Shown here piece after piece: positions 1-6,844 of a stretch of 12,369 nt of DNA (its first letter is position 1; the number at the start of each line of letters is the position of its first letter). Location of the stretch: contig JAAYZZ010000009.1 in NCBI GenBank assembly GCA_012514595.1, positions 1 to 12,369 of the forward strand, given 5' to 3'. Both the position numbers and the translations under genes were made by a program. Origin of the DNA: Elusimicrobiota bacterium. Lineage in GTDB: Bacteria > Omnitrophota > Gorgyraeia > Zapsychrales > Fredricksoniimonadaceae. The notes below the pieces were generated by a model. That model had not been told where the DNA came from, ran no database searches, and saw only the letters and a list, made by a program, of their open reading frames with translations.

Positions 1-131
1 GCCCCGATGTTCTTCGAACCGTGCTCGCGGATATCGATCCCCCGAAAGACCTTGCCGAAAATAAAGGCCGTGGGAATGGCACCGATGAGATAACTGAGGA
101 CGGCGGTGAGGAGAAGAAGAAAGATGGACAT
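1..131 (-). CDS. plsY: Glycerol-3-phosphate acyltransferase PlsY, N-terminal fragment
   Basis: This is the start of a gene that runs off the left edge; only about 43 residues are visible. They read [20 protein letters not shown], then [20 protein letters not shown], then NIGA. The hydrophobic first segment, the SYLIGxIP motif and the GIDIRxxGSxNIGA motif are typical of the N-terminus of PlsY, the membrane enzyme that uses acyl-phosphate to acylate glycerol-3-phosphate in phospholipid synthesis. The ATG lies at 131-129, preceded by a GAAGGG ribosome binding site about 6 nt upstream. It follows the lipoprotein gene on the same strand after a 108-nt gap, the longest in the window, so it may have its own promoter. 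The family call is secure; the rest of the protein cannot be judged. Confidence 0.9.
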   Translation of the reverse strand, partial: MSIFLLLLTAVLSYLIGAIPTAFIFGKVFRGIDIREHGSKNIG

Positions 132-239
132 AAATATCCCTTCAATAAGGCACTACCCGCTAGGCTCTGAACACGAGCAAAGACAGAAGGCACAAAAAAG
201 GTCCGGGCCCCGCGTCGAGCGCCCTTTTAAACACTCAAC

Positions 240-587
240 TCACTCGGGCACAACCTCCAGCCTCACTCCCGTCTCGGGATCAAACTCCAGATCTCCGCTG
301 TAATGTTTTCCCGTGGCAGGAGAATATTTCATGACGGGTTTCTTGTACCCCACCCCGAGGATCTTCTCAGCGGCAGAACGGGATTCGCGGTTCTGGTAGA
401 TATCGACCGCAACGGCCTGAAGACCCCGGTCCGTCGGAGTGACGGCGGCGGAGGAGCGCGTCGTCGCGCAGCCGGAGAAAAAAGGGACAAGGAGAAAAGA
501 AAAAAGAACACAGAAAGAAAACCCCTTTTTTCTCAAGGCTCTTCCCTGTCCCCTCTCCCCTGTCCCCTGTCCCTTTATTTGATCCAC
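240..587 (-). CDS. Small predicted lipoprotein of unknown function
   Basis: The 115-residue product has a hydrophobic stretch (about residues 22-37) ending in FFSGC, a plausible lipobox with the lipidated cysteine at residue 40. The mature part is about 75 residues. Near its C-terminus are two similar short units, YSPATGKHY and FDPETGVRL. I do not recognise the family. Two starts are possible. GTG at 587 has a strong GAGGAGG site 5 nt upstream and overlaps the lepB stop by 13 nt, but it puts a five-unit heptamer repeat into the N-region. TTG at 536 has only a weak AGGGAAGAG site but gives a more usual signal peptide beginning LRKKGFSF. I list the longer form; the start is about an even choice. 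Export would be through Sec and the Lgt/Lsp lipoprotein pathway. The gene is probably translated with lepB. Confidence 0.7.
   Translation of the reverse strand: MDQIKGQGTGERGQGRALRKKGFSFCVLFSFLLVPFFSGCATTRSSAAVTPTDRGLQAVAVDIYQNRESRSAAEKILGVGYKKPVMKYSPATGKHYSGDLEFDPETGVRLEVVPE
539..573 (-). repeat. Heptamer tandem repeat (GGGACAG), five units
   Basis: Read on the minus strand there are five consecutive 7-base units: GGGACAG, GGGACAG, GGGAGAG, GGGACAG and GGAAGAG. They begin one base after the lepB stop codon. They lie inside the first codons of the lipoprotein gene if translation starts at GTG 587, or directly upstream of it if translation starts at TTG 536. Because 7 is not a multiple of 3, gain or loss of a unit would change the reading frame between the two candidate starts. 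Confidence 0.85.
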
Positions 588-1306
588 CCGATCCTCCTCG
601 CCGGCCAGAACAGGCTCTCGGCCTTTCCGATCAACAGATATTCCGGAACAAAACCCCAGTAACGGCTGTCATGGCTCGAGGCGCTGTTGTCCCCGAGGAC
701 AAAAAAATGGCCTTCGGGCACCGTGACCTTGCGGCCCAAGGCCCCGTAAGGACCCGCGTTGTAATAGGTCCGCCCCTTGATCCGAGGATCCTCGACGGGA
801 TCACCGTTGATGTAAATGGTCCCATCCTTGATCTCCACGCTCTCGCCTCCGAAGGCGATGAGACGCTTGATGAAATCCTTGTCTCGCGTGACCGGATACC
901 GGAACACGATCACATCCCCGCGCTGGGGACGCGTGAAGCCGGGGATCCGGTAATGCGTAAAGGGTACCAGCGGCCCGTACTGCAGTTTGTTCACAAAGAG
1001 CCGGTCCCCCTCGACGAGGGTCATACGCATGGAGCCCGACGGGATCTTGAAGGGCTGGAAAAGGAAGGTCCGGATGACCATGGCCAAAAGGAACGCCACG
1101 ATCAAAGAATCCCCCCACTCGCGCGCGAGGCGCTTTCCCTCCGGCGAGAGAAGGTCCGTCTTGAGCGTCCGCGGCGACATCTTTTCGGTGAGGATCTGGA
1201 TCACGGCGAAGGGATAGCCAAAGAGGAGGGTCACCGCCGACCACACCTTGTCGATCCAGCAGTCACTTCCCGCGGCGCATATTGTCTTGGATGGATCTTC
1301 TGTCAT
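575..1306 (-). CDS. lepB: Signal peptidase I
   Basis: The 243-residue membrane serine protease cleaves signal peptides from Sec and Tat substrates at the outer face of the inner membrane. Two hydrophobic segments (about residues 22-40 and 65-83) anchor it. The catalytic serine is S92 in IPSGSM and the general-base lysine is K147 in DFIKRLIAFGGE. The family box LGDNSASSHDSRYWG is at 204-218. The position after SMR, often proline in this family, is methionine (SMRMTL); this is a mild variation and the catalytic pair is intact. The start is ATG at 1306 with AAAGGG 4 nt upstream. It lies 37 nt after lepA, a common neighbour, and overlaps the downstream lipoprotein gene by 13 nt. Its last codons include AGG AGG, which also forms the apparent ribosome binding site of that gene. 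Confidence 0.96.
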   Translation of the reverse strand: MTEDPSKTICAAGSDCWIDKVWSAVTLLFGYPFAVIQILTEKMSPRTLKTDLLSPEGKRLAREWGDSLIVAFLLAMVIRTFLFQPFKIPSGSMRMTLVEGDRLFVNKLQYGPLVPFTHYRIPGFTRPQRGDVIVFRYPVTRDKDFIKRLIAFGGESVEIKDGTIYINGDPVEDPRIKGRTYYNAGPYGALGRKVTVPEGHFFVLGDNSASSHDSRYWGFVPEYLLIGKAESLFWPARRIGWIK

Positions 1307-1320
1307 GAGGCCCTTTCTTT

Positions 1321-1343
1321 TAATTAGGGACAGTCCCTAATTA
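1321..1343. repeat. Perfect 23-bp palindrome between lepA and lepB
   Basis: Arms TAATTAGGGAC (1321-1331) and GTCCCTAATTA (1333-1343) are exact reverse complements around a single A. The element directly abuts the lepA stop codon and takes up most of the 37-nt lepA-lepB gap. There is no T-run after it on the minus strand (AAAAGAAAGGG follows), so it is not a standard intrinsic terminator. From memory, palindromes with this TTAGGGAC/GTCCCTAA core occur as dispersed REP-like repeats in environmental genomes; that link is unverified. Confidence 0.85.
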
Positions 1344-3134
1344 TCATATCTTGAGCGCGGCGAAGAACGCCTCCTGGGGGATCTCCACCTTGCCGATCTG
1401 CTTGAGCTTCTTCTTGCCTTCCTTCTGCTTCTCCCACAGCTTGCGTTTGCGACTGATATCGCCGCCATAACATTTGGCCGTCACGTTCTTCCCCATGGAC
1501 TTGACACGCGACGCCGCGATGATCCGCCCGTCGCAGGCCGCCTGGATGCGGATCTCGAAAAGCTGCGGGGGGATCAGCTCCTTCAGCTTGTCGCAGAGGG
1601 CCGACCCCTTCTCATAGGCATGCTCGCGATGGACAAGGCACGAGAAAGCGTCCGAGATCTCGTCGTTGATCAGGATGTCCATCTTGGTGATGAGCGCCGT
1701 TCTGTATCCGCAGAACTCATAGTCGATCGATCCGTAACCGCGGGTCGCGGACTTGATGAGATCATTGAAATCCACGATGACCTCGGCAAGCGGGATCTCG
1801 TAGACCACCCGCATGCGGTCGGAGACGAACTCGCTCTTCACATAGACCCCGCGCTTTTTCTTGGCGAGCGCCATCACCGCGTCCATCGCGGTCACAGGCG
1901 TGAAGACCGACACCTTCAGATACGGTTCCTCGATGCTCTTGATCTCGGAAGGATTCGGAAGTTCCGACGGGTTCTCGATGTCCACAAGAGTCCCGTCCTT
2001 CTTCTCATAACGGTACCCGACGTTCGGGGTCGTGAGGACCAGGCTCAGATTGAACTCGCGCTCGAGCCGTTCCTGAACGACCTCCATATGAAGAAGCCCC
2101 AAGAACCCGCAGCGGAACCCGTGGCCGAACGACTGCGAGGTCTCGGGCTCATAGGTGAAACTCGGATCGCTCAGACGCAATTTGTCGATGGCCTCGCGAA
2201 GGTCCATGTACTGGTCCGCGGTCACCGGATACACCCCGCAGAAGACGAGCGGCTTGAGCTGCCGGTACCCCTCGAGCGGCGCCTGACACGGGGACTCGAC
2301 GAGCGTAATGGTGTCCCCCACCCTCACCTCGTGGGGATCGCGAACGTTGCATGTCAGATATCCGACCTCGCCGGGCCCCAGATTCTTCACGCGCTCCTGG
2401 AACGGCGTGTAAACACCAAGTTCCTCGACGGTAAACTCACGGCCCGTGTGCATCATCCGGATGCGCTGTCCCTCGGAAAGAGACCCGTCAAAGATCCGCA
2501 CGAAAATGATGATCCCCTTGTACACGTCGTACTTCATGTCAAAGACAAGGGCCTTGAGAGGCCTGGTCTCCTCGCCCTCTGGAGAGGGAATGAAGGACAC
2601 GATCTTCTCAAAAAGAAGGTCGATGTTCGTGCCCTCCTTGGCCGAGACCTTCTGGATATCCTCCTCCTTGAACTTGAAGACATCCTGGACCTGATGGAGG
2701 GGGCCCGCCAGGTCCACCGAGGCCACGTCGATCTTGTTGATCACAGGAAGGATCTCGAGATTGTTGTTGATGGCAAGATAGTAATTCGCGACCGTCTGCG
2801 ACTCGACCCCCTGCGTCGCATCCACGATCAACAGCGCGCCCTCGCAGGCCTTGAGGGATTTCTCCACCTCATAGGTGAAGTCCACGTGTCCCGGCGTGTC
2901 GATGAGATTAAAGAGATACTCCTTCCCGTCTTTGGCCTTGTAGGTGAGCCGCACCGCGGAGGCCTTGATGGTGATCCCGCGCTCGCGCTCAAGGTCCATA
3001 TCATCCAGAAGCTGGTTCTTGAACCGTCGCTCGTCGATGGCACCGGTAAAAAGCATGAGCCGGTCGGCCAGGGTCGACTTGCCGTGGTCAATATGCGCGA
3101 TGATGGAAAAGTTACGGATAAGAGATTGGTCCAT
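1344..3134 (-). CDS. lepA: Elongation factor 4 (LepA, back-translocating ribosomal GTPase)
   Basis: From ATG 3134 the product has 596 residues, close to the usual ~600. LepA is a ribosome-bound GTPase related to EF-G that acts on stalled or mis-translocated ribosomes and in initiation or ribosome assembly. Visible motifs are the P-loop AHIDHGKST (13-21), DTPGH (79-83), NKID (133-136), the EF-G-like core including SFGHGFRCGFLGLLHMEVVQ, and the LepA-specific C-terminus with KNVTAKCYGGDISRKRKLWE. The ATG start gives MDQSLIRNFSIIAHIDHGKS, matching the family, but lacks a close ribosome binding site. A GTG at 3170 in the same frame would add 12 residues. An AAGGAGG sits right after the cmk stop (3194-3188), 17 nt from GTG 3170 and 53 nt from ATG 3134, with a hairpin between. 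I favour ATG 3134. The gene is co-directional with cmk and lepB. Confidence 0.96.
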   Translation of the reverse strand: MDQSLIRNFSIIAHIDHGKSTLADRLMLFTGAIDERRFKNQLLDDMDLERERGITIKASAVRLTYKAKDGKEYLFNLIDTPGHVDFTYEVEKSLKACEGALLIVDATQGVESQTVANYYLAINNNLEILPVINKIDVASVDLAGPLHQVQDVFKFKEEDIQKVSAKEGTNIDLLFEKIVSFIPSPEGEETRPLKALVFDMKYDVYKGIIIFVRIFDGSLSEGQRIRMMHTGREFTVEELGVYTPFQERVKNLGPGEVGYLTCNVRDPHEVRVGDTITLVESPCQAPLEGYRQLKPLVFCGVYPVTADQYMDLREAIDKLRLSDPSFTYEPETSQSFGHGFRCGFLGLLHMEVVQERLEREFNLSLVLTTPNVGYRYEKKDGTLVDIENPSELPNPSEIKSIEEPYLKVSVFTPVTAMDAVMALAKKKRGVYVKSEFVSDRMRVVYEIPLAEVIVDFNDLIKSATRGYGSIDYEFCGYRTALITKMDILINDEISDAFSCLVHREHAYEKGSALCDKLKELIPPQLFEIRIQAACDGRIIAASRVKSMGKNVTAKCYGGDISRKRKLWEKQKEGKKKLKQIGKVEIPQEAFFAALKI

Positions 3135-3143
3135 GGGGAAAGA

Positions 3144-3193
3144 GGGGATTGCTTCGCTCGCCACGCTCACTCAGAGGGCCGAAGCAACCTCCT
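3144..3193 (-). promoter_or_regulatory. Inverted repeat in the lepA leader that can pair with its Shine-Dalgarno site
   Basis: On the minus strand, TTGCTTCG (3187-3180) and CGAAGCAA (3156-3149) form a perfect 8-bp stem around a 23-nt loop. The stem can extend outward: AGGAGG (3193-3188) faces TCCCCT (3148-3143), with one mismatch and one G-T pair. The helix would therefore hold the only strong Shine-Dalgarno sequence between cmk and lepA. No T-run follows, so an intrinsic terminator is unlikely. Whether it reduces lepA translation, or folds so that a distant SD reaches ATG 3134, is inference. Confidence 0.45.
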
Positions 3194-3864
3194 TATTTTT
3201 GCTTATGAATATGTTGAACCAGCGCCTCCACGACCTCGTCGATCGTCATGTTCGTGGAGTCAATGATAATGGCATCTTCCGCCTTCTTGAGCGGGCCGAC
3301 CTTCCGGGTAAAATCCGCGTGATCGCGCTCGGCCAGGTCCCTCTTGAGCGCGGCCTCATCGACCGCTACCCCCTTGGCCCGAAGCTCGTCGATCCTCCTC
3401 TGGCAGCGGACATCGAAGTCGGCATCCAGATAGAACTTGAAAGCCGCGTTCGGGAACACCACGGTCCCCAGGTCGCGCCCGTCTCCGACGAGAGACTGCT
3501 TCTCCCCCATCCGACGCTGCCACTCGACCATCACCGCGCGGACCCCGGGCGTGCGCGCAATATAAAAGGTATTGTTTGTGACCTCCGGGGTGCGGATGGC
3601 GTCCGACACATCCTCCCCGTCGAGAAGAACCTTGAGGGGCCTCCCCGCCTCATCCACAAGGTCGATCGCGGTCTCATGGGCGAGCGCCACGAGCGCCTCG
3701 GCATCCTCGAGCTTCGTTCCCCGGCGAAGGGCCTTCAAGGTGAGCGCCCGATACATGGCGCCCGTGTCCATGAAGCCGAGTCCCAGACGCTTCGCCAGAC
3801 GCTTGGCCACCGTGCTCTTCCCCGCTCCGGCGGGCCCGTCGACCGCGATCACGAGATGCCCCAT
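3193..3864 (-). CDS. cmk: Cytidylate kinase
   Basis: The 223-residue product, normal size for the family, phosphorylates CMP and dCMP using ATP in the cytosol. It opens with the P-loop in MGHLVIAVDGPAGAGKSTVA (G10-T18), followed by GLGFMDTGAMYRALTLKAL in the CMP-binding part and GDGRDLGTVVFPNAAFKFYL, a conserved signature (usually GRDIGTVVFP). The lid region is rich in arginine, ending in CQRRIDELRAKG. The start is ATG 3864, sharing a TGATG overlap with the tyrA stop, so translation is coupled. A longer in-frame opening extends upstream to 4281 but it is antiparallel-free shadow sequence inside tyrA. A cmk gene after the aromatic cluster is common; aroA, often found between tyrA and cmk, is missing here. 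Confidence 0.96.
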   Translation of the reverse strand: MGHLVIAVDGPAGAGKSTVAKRLAKRLGLGFMDTGAMYRALTLKALRRGTKLEDAEALVALAHETAIDLVDEAGRPLKVLLDGEDVSDAIRTPEVTNNTFYIARTPGVRAVMVEWQRRMGEKQSLVGDGRDLGTVVFPNAAFKFYLDADFDVRCQRRIDELRAKGVAVDEAALKRDLAERDHADFTRKVGPLKKAEDAIIIDSTNMTIDEVVEALVQHIHKQK

Positions 3865-4724
3865 CACTTGCCCTCCAGCTTTGCGCGGCGTACGTTCGCC
3901 TTGGCCACGAACTGCTCCAGGGCCGAGGCATCCTTTTCGATGAGGTCTTTCCGAAACTCCGAAAGGTTGCGGACCATCTCGTCGATCGCCTTGAGAAGGT
4001 CCCGTGAATTGGACAGGCTGATATCGGTCCACATCCGCGGACAGGAGGCCGCGATCCGGGTCGTGTCCTTGAGCCCCGTCGAGGCGTAGCAGAGCGCATC
4101 TTCCTGAATGCTGTGCATGAGGGCAAAGGCGACCACATGCGGCAGATGGCTCACCTGCGCCATGATCTGGTCGTGCTGGGCCGGCGCCAGGGACTGAACG
4201 GTCATTTCCAGTTTCTCCCAAAGCTGCCGCACCTTGTCCCGCGCCTGCCGGTTCGTCTTCTCCGTCGGGGTCATGAGACATGAGGCCCCCTTCAGCAGGT
4301 CGGCCCGGGCATGCTGAATGCCGCTCTTTTCAGAGCCGGCCATGGGATGGGATCCCACAAAAAAGACATGTTCGGGAAAATGCTTGTGCGCCAGGTCCAC
4401 CACCGCCACCTTGCTGCTCCCCACATCGGTCACGATCGTTCCCCGGCGGAGGTACCGTCCCACTTCCTTGATCTGGTCCATGATGACCTGGACCGGGGCC
4501 GCGAGGATAACCAGGTCCGCGCCATACACCGCCTTCTGGAGACTTGTCGTCCCGGCGTCGATGGCGCCGATCACCTCCGCGGTCTTGAGGGTGGCCTCGT
4601 GCCGCGCGCAGCCGATGACCTTGCCGGCGAGCTTCCCCTTCCTCATCGCGATCCCGATGGATCCGCCGACGAGACCCGTCCCGATGATCGCGACCTGACG
4701 AAAGAGCGTCCGATTGAACACCAT
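3864..4724 (-). CDS. tyrA: Prephenate (or arogenate) dehydrogenase TyrA
   Basis: The 286-residue oxidoreductase converts prephenate to 4-hydroxyphenylpyruvate, or arogenate to tyrosine, in tyrosine synthesis. The Rossmann motif is GTGLVGG (15-21). The catalytic histidine is H126 in SHPMAGSEKSG, and the helical dimerisation domain follows from about 170, with HLPHVVAFAL and TGLKDTTRIAAS. There is no C-terminal ACT domain, so feedback control, if any, does not come from one. The second strand of the Rossmann fold ends GCARH rather than the GYDR-type aspartate common in NAD-dependent forms, which hints at NADP use (inference). The start is ATG 4724, 3 nt after the aroF stop; the region before it reads GAGGTATAAGGT, giving a usable site. 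It ends in a TGATG overlap with cmk. Confidence 0.95.
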   Translation of the reverse strand: MVFNRTLFRQVAIIGTGLVGGSIGIAMRKGKLAGKVIGCARHEATLKTAEVIGAIDAGTTSLQKAVYGADLVILAAPVQVIMDQIKEVGRYLRRGTIVTDVGSSKVAVVDLAHKHFPEHVFFVGSHPMAGSEKSGIQHARADLLKGASCLMTPTEKTNRQARDKVRQLWEKLEMTVQSLAPAQHDQIMAQVSHLPHVVAFALMHSIQEDALCYASTGLKDTTRIAASCPRMWTDISLSNSRDLLKAIDEMVRNLSEFRKDLIEKDASALEQFVAKANVRRAKLEGK

Positions 4725-4727
4725 ACC

Positions 4728-5744
4728 TTATACCTCTCTGTTGACAGCCAACGCCACGCGCCGGATGTCGGCCATCATGGCCTCAAATTTTCTCGGAAGA
4801 AGCGACTGCGCTCCGTCGGAGACAGCCTCTTCGGGCGCCTCATGCACCTCGATCGCAAGCCCATCCGCCCCGGCCGCGACCCCCGCGCGGGCGATCGGAG
4901 TCACCAGACCCCATCGGCCCGTGCCGTGGCTCGGGTCGATGATGACCGGGAGATGGGACCGCATCTTGACCGCGGGAACAGCGTTGATGTCGAGCGTATT
5001 GCGGGTCTCGGTCTCAAAGGTCCTGATCCCGCGCTCACAAAGCACCACATCGAAGTTCCCCTGGGAGAGAATGTACTCCGCCGACATGAGCCATTCCTTG
5101 ACGGTCGCGCAGGGGCCCCTCTTCAAGAGCACCGGCTTGCGGGCCTGTCCGACCTCCTTGAGAAGGGTGAAGTTCTGCATGTTGCGTGCGCCGATCTGGA
5201 ACATGTCGGCGTAACGCGCCACAAGCGCCACATCGCGCGGGTCCATGACCTCGGTGACGGTCGCCATGCCGGCTTCATCTCCGACGGACTTGAGGATCCT
5301 CAAGCCCTCCTCCCCCAGACCCTGGAAGTCGTAAGGGGACGTCCGCGGCTTGAAGGCCCCTCCGCGGAGCACGGTGGCCCCCGCCACCTTGACCCTCCTG
5401 GCGATCGACAGAAGCATCTCGGGTCCCTCAATGGAACAGGGCCCGGCGATGATCAAAAGTTTCTTGCCTCCGGCGACGACGCCCTCTTTGATCCGGACCA
5501 GCGAGTCCTGCGGCCTAAACTCGCGCGAGACCAGACGATACGGCGCCAGGACCGGGATCACCTGCTCCACCCCCGGAAAGATCTCAAGAGGGATCATCTG
5601 GAGCTTGTCCTCGGGACCGATGAATCCGATAACGGTCCTCTCCTCTCCGCGGGAGATGTGGGATTTGAGACCCAGGGCCGCCGCCTTCTGTTCAATATGA
5701 CGGATCTCGGCCTCGGTCGCCTCTTTCTTCAGAACAACGATCAT
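4728..5744 (-). CDS. aroF: 3-deoxy-7-phosphoheptulonate (DAHP) synthase with N-terminal regulatory domain
   Basis: The 338-residue enzyme condenses phosphoenolpyruvate and erythrose-4-phosphate, the first step of the shikimate pathway. Residues 1-70 form a ferredoxin-like regulatory domain of the type seen in Thermotoga-like type I-beta enzymes, where it senses aromatic amino acids. The barrel begins near residue 95. Probable metal ligands are C103 (AGPCSIEG), H273 (DPSHGTG), E299 (IEVH) and D310 (SDGAQS). The PEP-binding stretch is GGAFKPRTSPYDFQG at 128-142. The ATG overlaps the hisC stop as ATGA, so it is translationally coupled to hisC, and tyrA follows after 3 nt. As the entry enzyme beside the two terminal branch enzymes, this cluster is probably controlled as a unit, with allosteric feedback through this domain and the PheA ACT domain. 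Confidence 0.96.
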   Translation of the reverse strand: MIVVLKKEATEAEIRHIEQKAAALGLKSHISRGEERTVIGFIGPEDKLQMIPLEIFPGVEQVIPVLAPYRLVSREFRPQDSLVRIKEGVVAGGKKLLIIAGPCSIEGPEMLLSIARRVKVAGATVLRGGAFKPRTSPYDFQGLGEEGLRILKSVGDEAGMATVTEVMDPRDVALVARYADMFQIGARNMQNFTLLKEVGQARKPVLLKRGPCATVKEWLMSAEYILSQGNFDVVLCERGIRTFETETRNTLDINAVPAVKMRSHLPVIIDPSHGTGRWGLVTPIARAGVAAGADGLAIEVHEAPEEAVSDGAQSLLPRKFEAMMADIRRVALAVNREV

Positions 5745-6826
5745 AAGACCTCTTTTAGCGCTTTGAGAAACCTCTTGTTCTCCGACGGGGTCCCGATCGT
5801 GACGCGGATATAATTCGTCAGGCCCCAGACATTCATGTCACGGACAATGACACCTTTCTTCAGGAGCGCCGCCGCCACGACACGGCTGTCTTGGGGCAGA
5901 TGAACCTGGATAAAATTCGTACACCCCTTGCTGAAAGCGACCCCCATCTTTTGAAGGGCCTTGCAGACGCGCTCACGCTCTTGGGACAACTCCCGGAGGA
6001 TCCGGCGATAATAGGCCTCGTCATCGAGGGCCGCGATCGCCGCAGCCTGCGCGAGCGAGGTCACGTTGAAGGGCTCCCGCGCGCGGTCCAGGATCGCTGC
6101 GACCTCGGGAGTCGCGATCCCGTAACCGATGCGCGCCCCCGCAAGGGCGTAGATCTTCGAAAAGGTCCGCGTGATCACGATGTTCTTTCGTTTTTTGAGA
6201 AGGGCGAGGCTGTCCGGATAGTCCTTCCCTTCCACAAACTCATAGTAGGCCTCATCAAAAAAGACAAGGACGGTATCCGGGATGTCCTTGAGAAAGGCTG
6301 CCATTTCTTTCTTCGCGACATAAAGGCCCGAAGGATTATCAGGATTGCCGATAAAAATGACCTTTGTCCGACGGGTTACGGCCTTTTTCATGGCCGCAAG
6401 ATCATAGCGCAGTCCCTGAAGCGGGACCTCCTTCACCCTGGCGCCTGCTGAGATCGCGGCCAGACGATAGACCAAAAACGACGGCTTGGCGATCACGACC
6501 TCATCTCCGGGTTCCACGAACGCCCGGATGGCCATCACGATCACCTCGTCCGAACCGCAGCCAAAGACCAGCTGGTCAGGCCTCACCTTGAGACGCTTCG
6601 CGAGCTTCTGCCGGAGCTCGAAGCAGGCCCCGTCGGGGTACCGGTTCAGGTCCCGCGCGGCCTTCGCGATCGCTTTCTGGACCTTCAAAGAGGGACCGTA
6701 AGGATTCTCATTCGAGGCCAGCTTGATGACGCTCGAAAGACCCAGCTCCCGCTTGACCTCTTCGATGGGCTTTCCCGGAACATAGGGCTGAAGTTTAAGG
6801 ATATTCTTGTTCGGTTTAATATTCAT
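5741..6826 (-). CDS. hisC: HisC-type PLP aminotransferase (histidinol-phosphate or aromatic aminotransferase)
   Basis: The 361-residue fold type I aminotransferase has the HisC family pattern: LASNENPYGPS (36-46), RYPDG (62-66), GCGSDE (89-94), NPDNPSG (161-167), FDEAYYEF (190-197), SKIYALAGARIGY with PLP-lysine K224 and R232, and a C-terminal NYIRVTIG arginine that binds the substrate carboxylate. By sequence it would be called histidinol-phosphate aminotransferase. By position, between pheA and aroF with no other his gene in view, it more likely also or mainly transaminates phenylpyruvate/4-hydroxyphenylpyruvate or prephenate. Members of this family are known to be broad in specificity. The start is ATG 6826, 18 nt after pheA, with only a weak site (GGGTGCC). 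The stop overlaps aroF by ATGA. Confidence 0.9.
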   Translation of the reverse strand: MNIKPNKNILKLQPYVPGKPIEEVKRELGLSSVIKLASNENPYGPSLKVQKAIAKAARDLNRYPDGACFELRQKLAKRLKVRPDQLVFGCGSDEVIVMAIRAFVEPGDEVVIAKPSFLVYRLAAISAGARVKEVPLQGLRYDLAAMKKAVTRRTKVIFIGNPDNPSGLYVAKKEMAAFLKDIPDTVLVFFDEAYYEFVEGKDYPDSLALLKKRKNIVITRTFSKIYALAGARIGYGIATPEVAAILDRAREPFNVTSLAQAAAIAALDDEAYYRRILRELSQERERVCKALQKMGVAFSKGCTNFIQVHLPQDSRVVAAALLKKGVIVRDMNVWGLTNYIRVTIGTPSENKRFLKALKEVL

Positions 6827-6844
6827 AAGGCACCCGTGGTCTTC

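Noticed and set aside
185..225. Possible intrinsic terminator after the lipoprotein gene (GGGC...GCCC and a run of six T on the minus strand)
   Set aside because: The stem is short, needs a bulge, and is separated from the T-run by about five bases; too weak to call.
1620..3266. 548-codon open frame on the plus strand opposite lepA
   Set aside because: It mirrors the lepA codons with GC-rich third positions; the translation is rich in Arg, His, Leu and Asp without domains, and no initiation signal is apparent.
3865..4281. N-terminal extension of the cmk frame
   Set aside because: It lies in another frame of tyrA; the P-loop starts right after ATG 3864 as in known cytidylate kinases, with a TGATG junction.
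4311..5813. 500-codon open frame on the plus strand opposite tyrA and aroF
   Set aside because: It spans two well-defined genes in antisense and has shadow composition; no recognisable motif.
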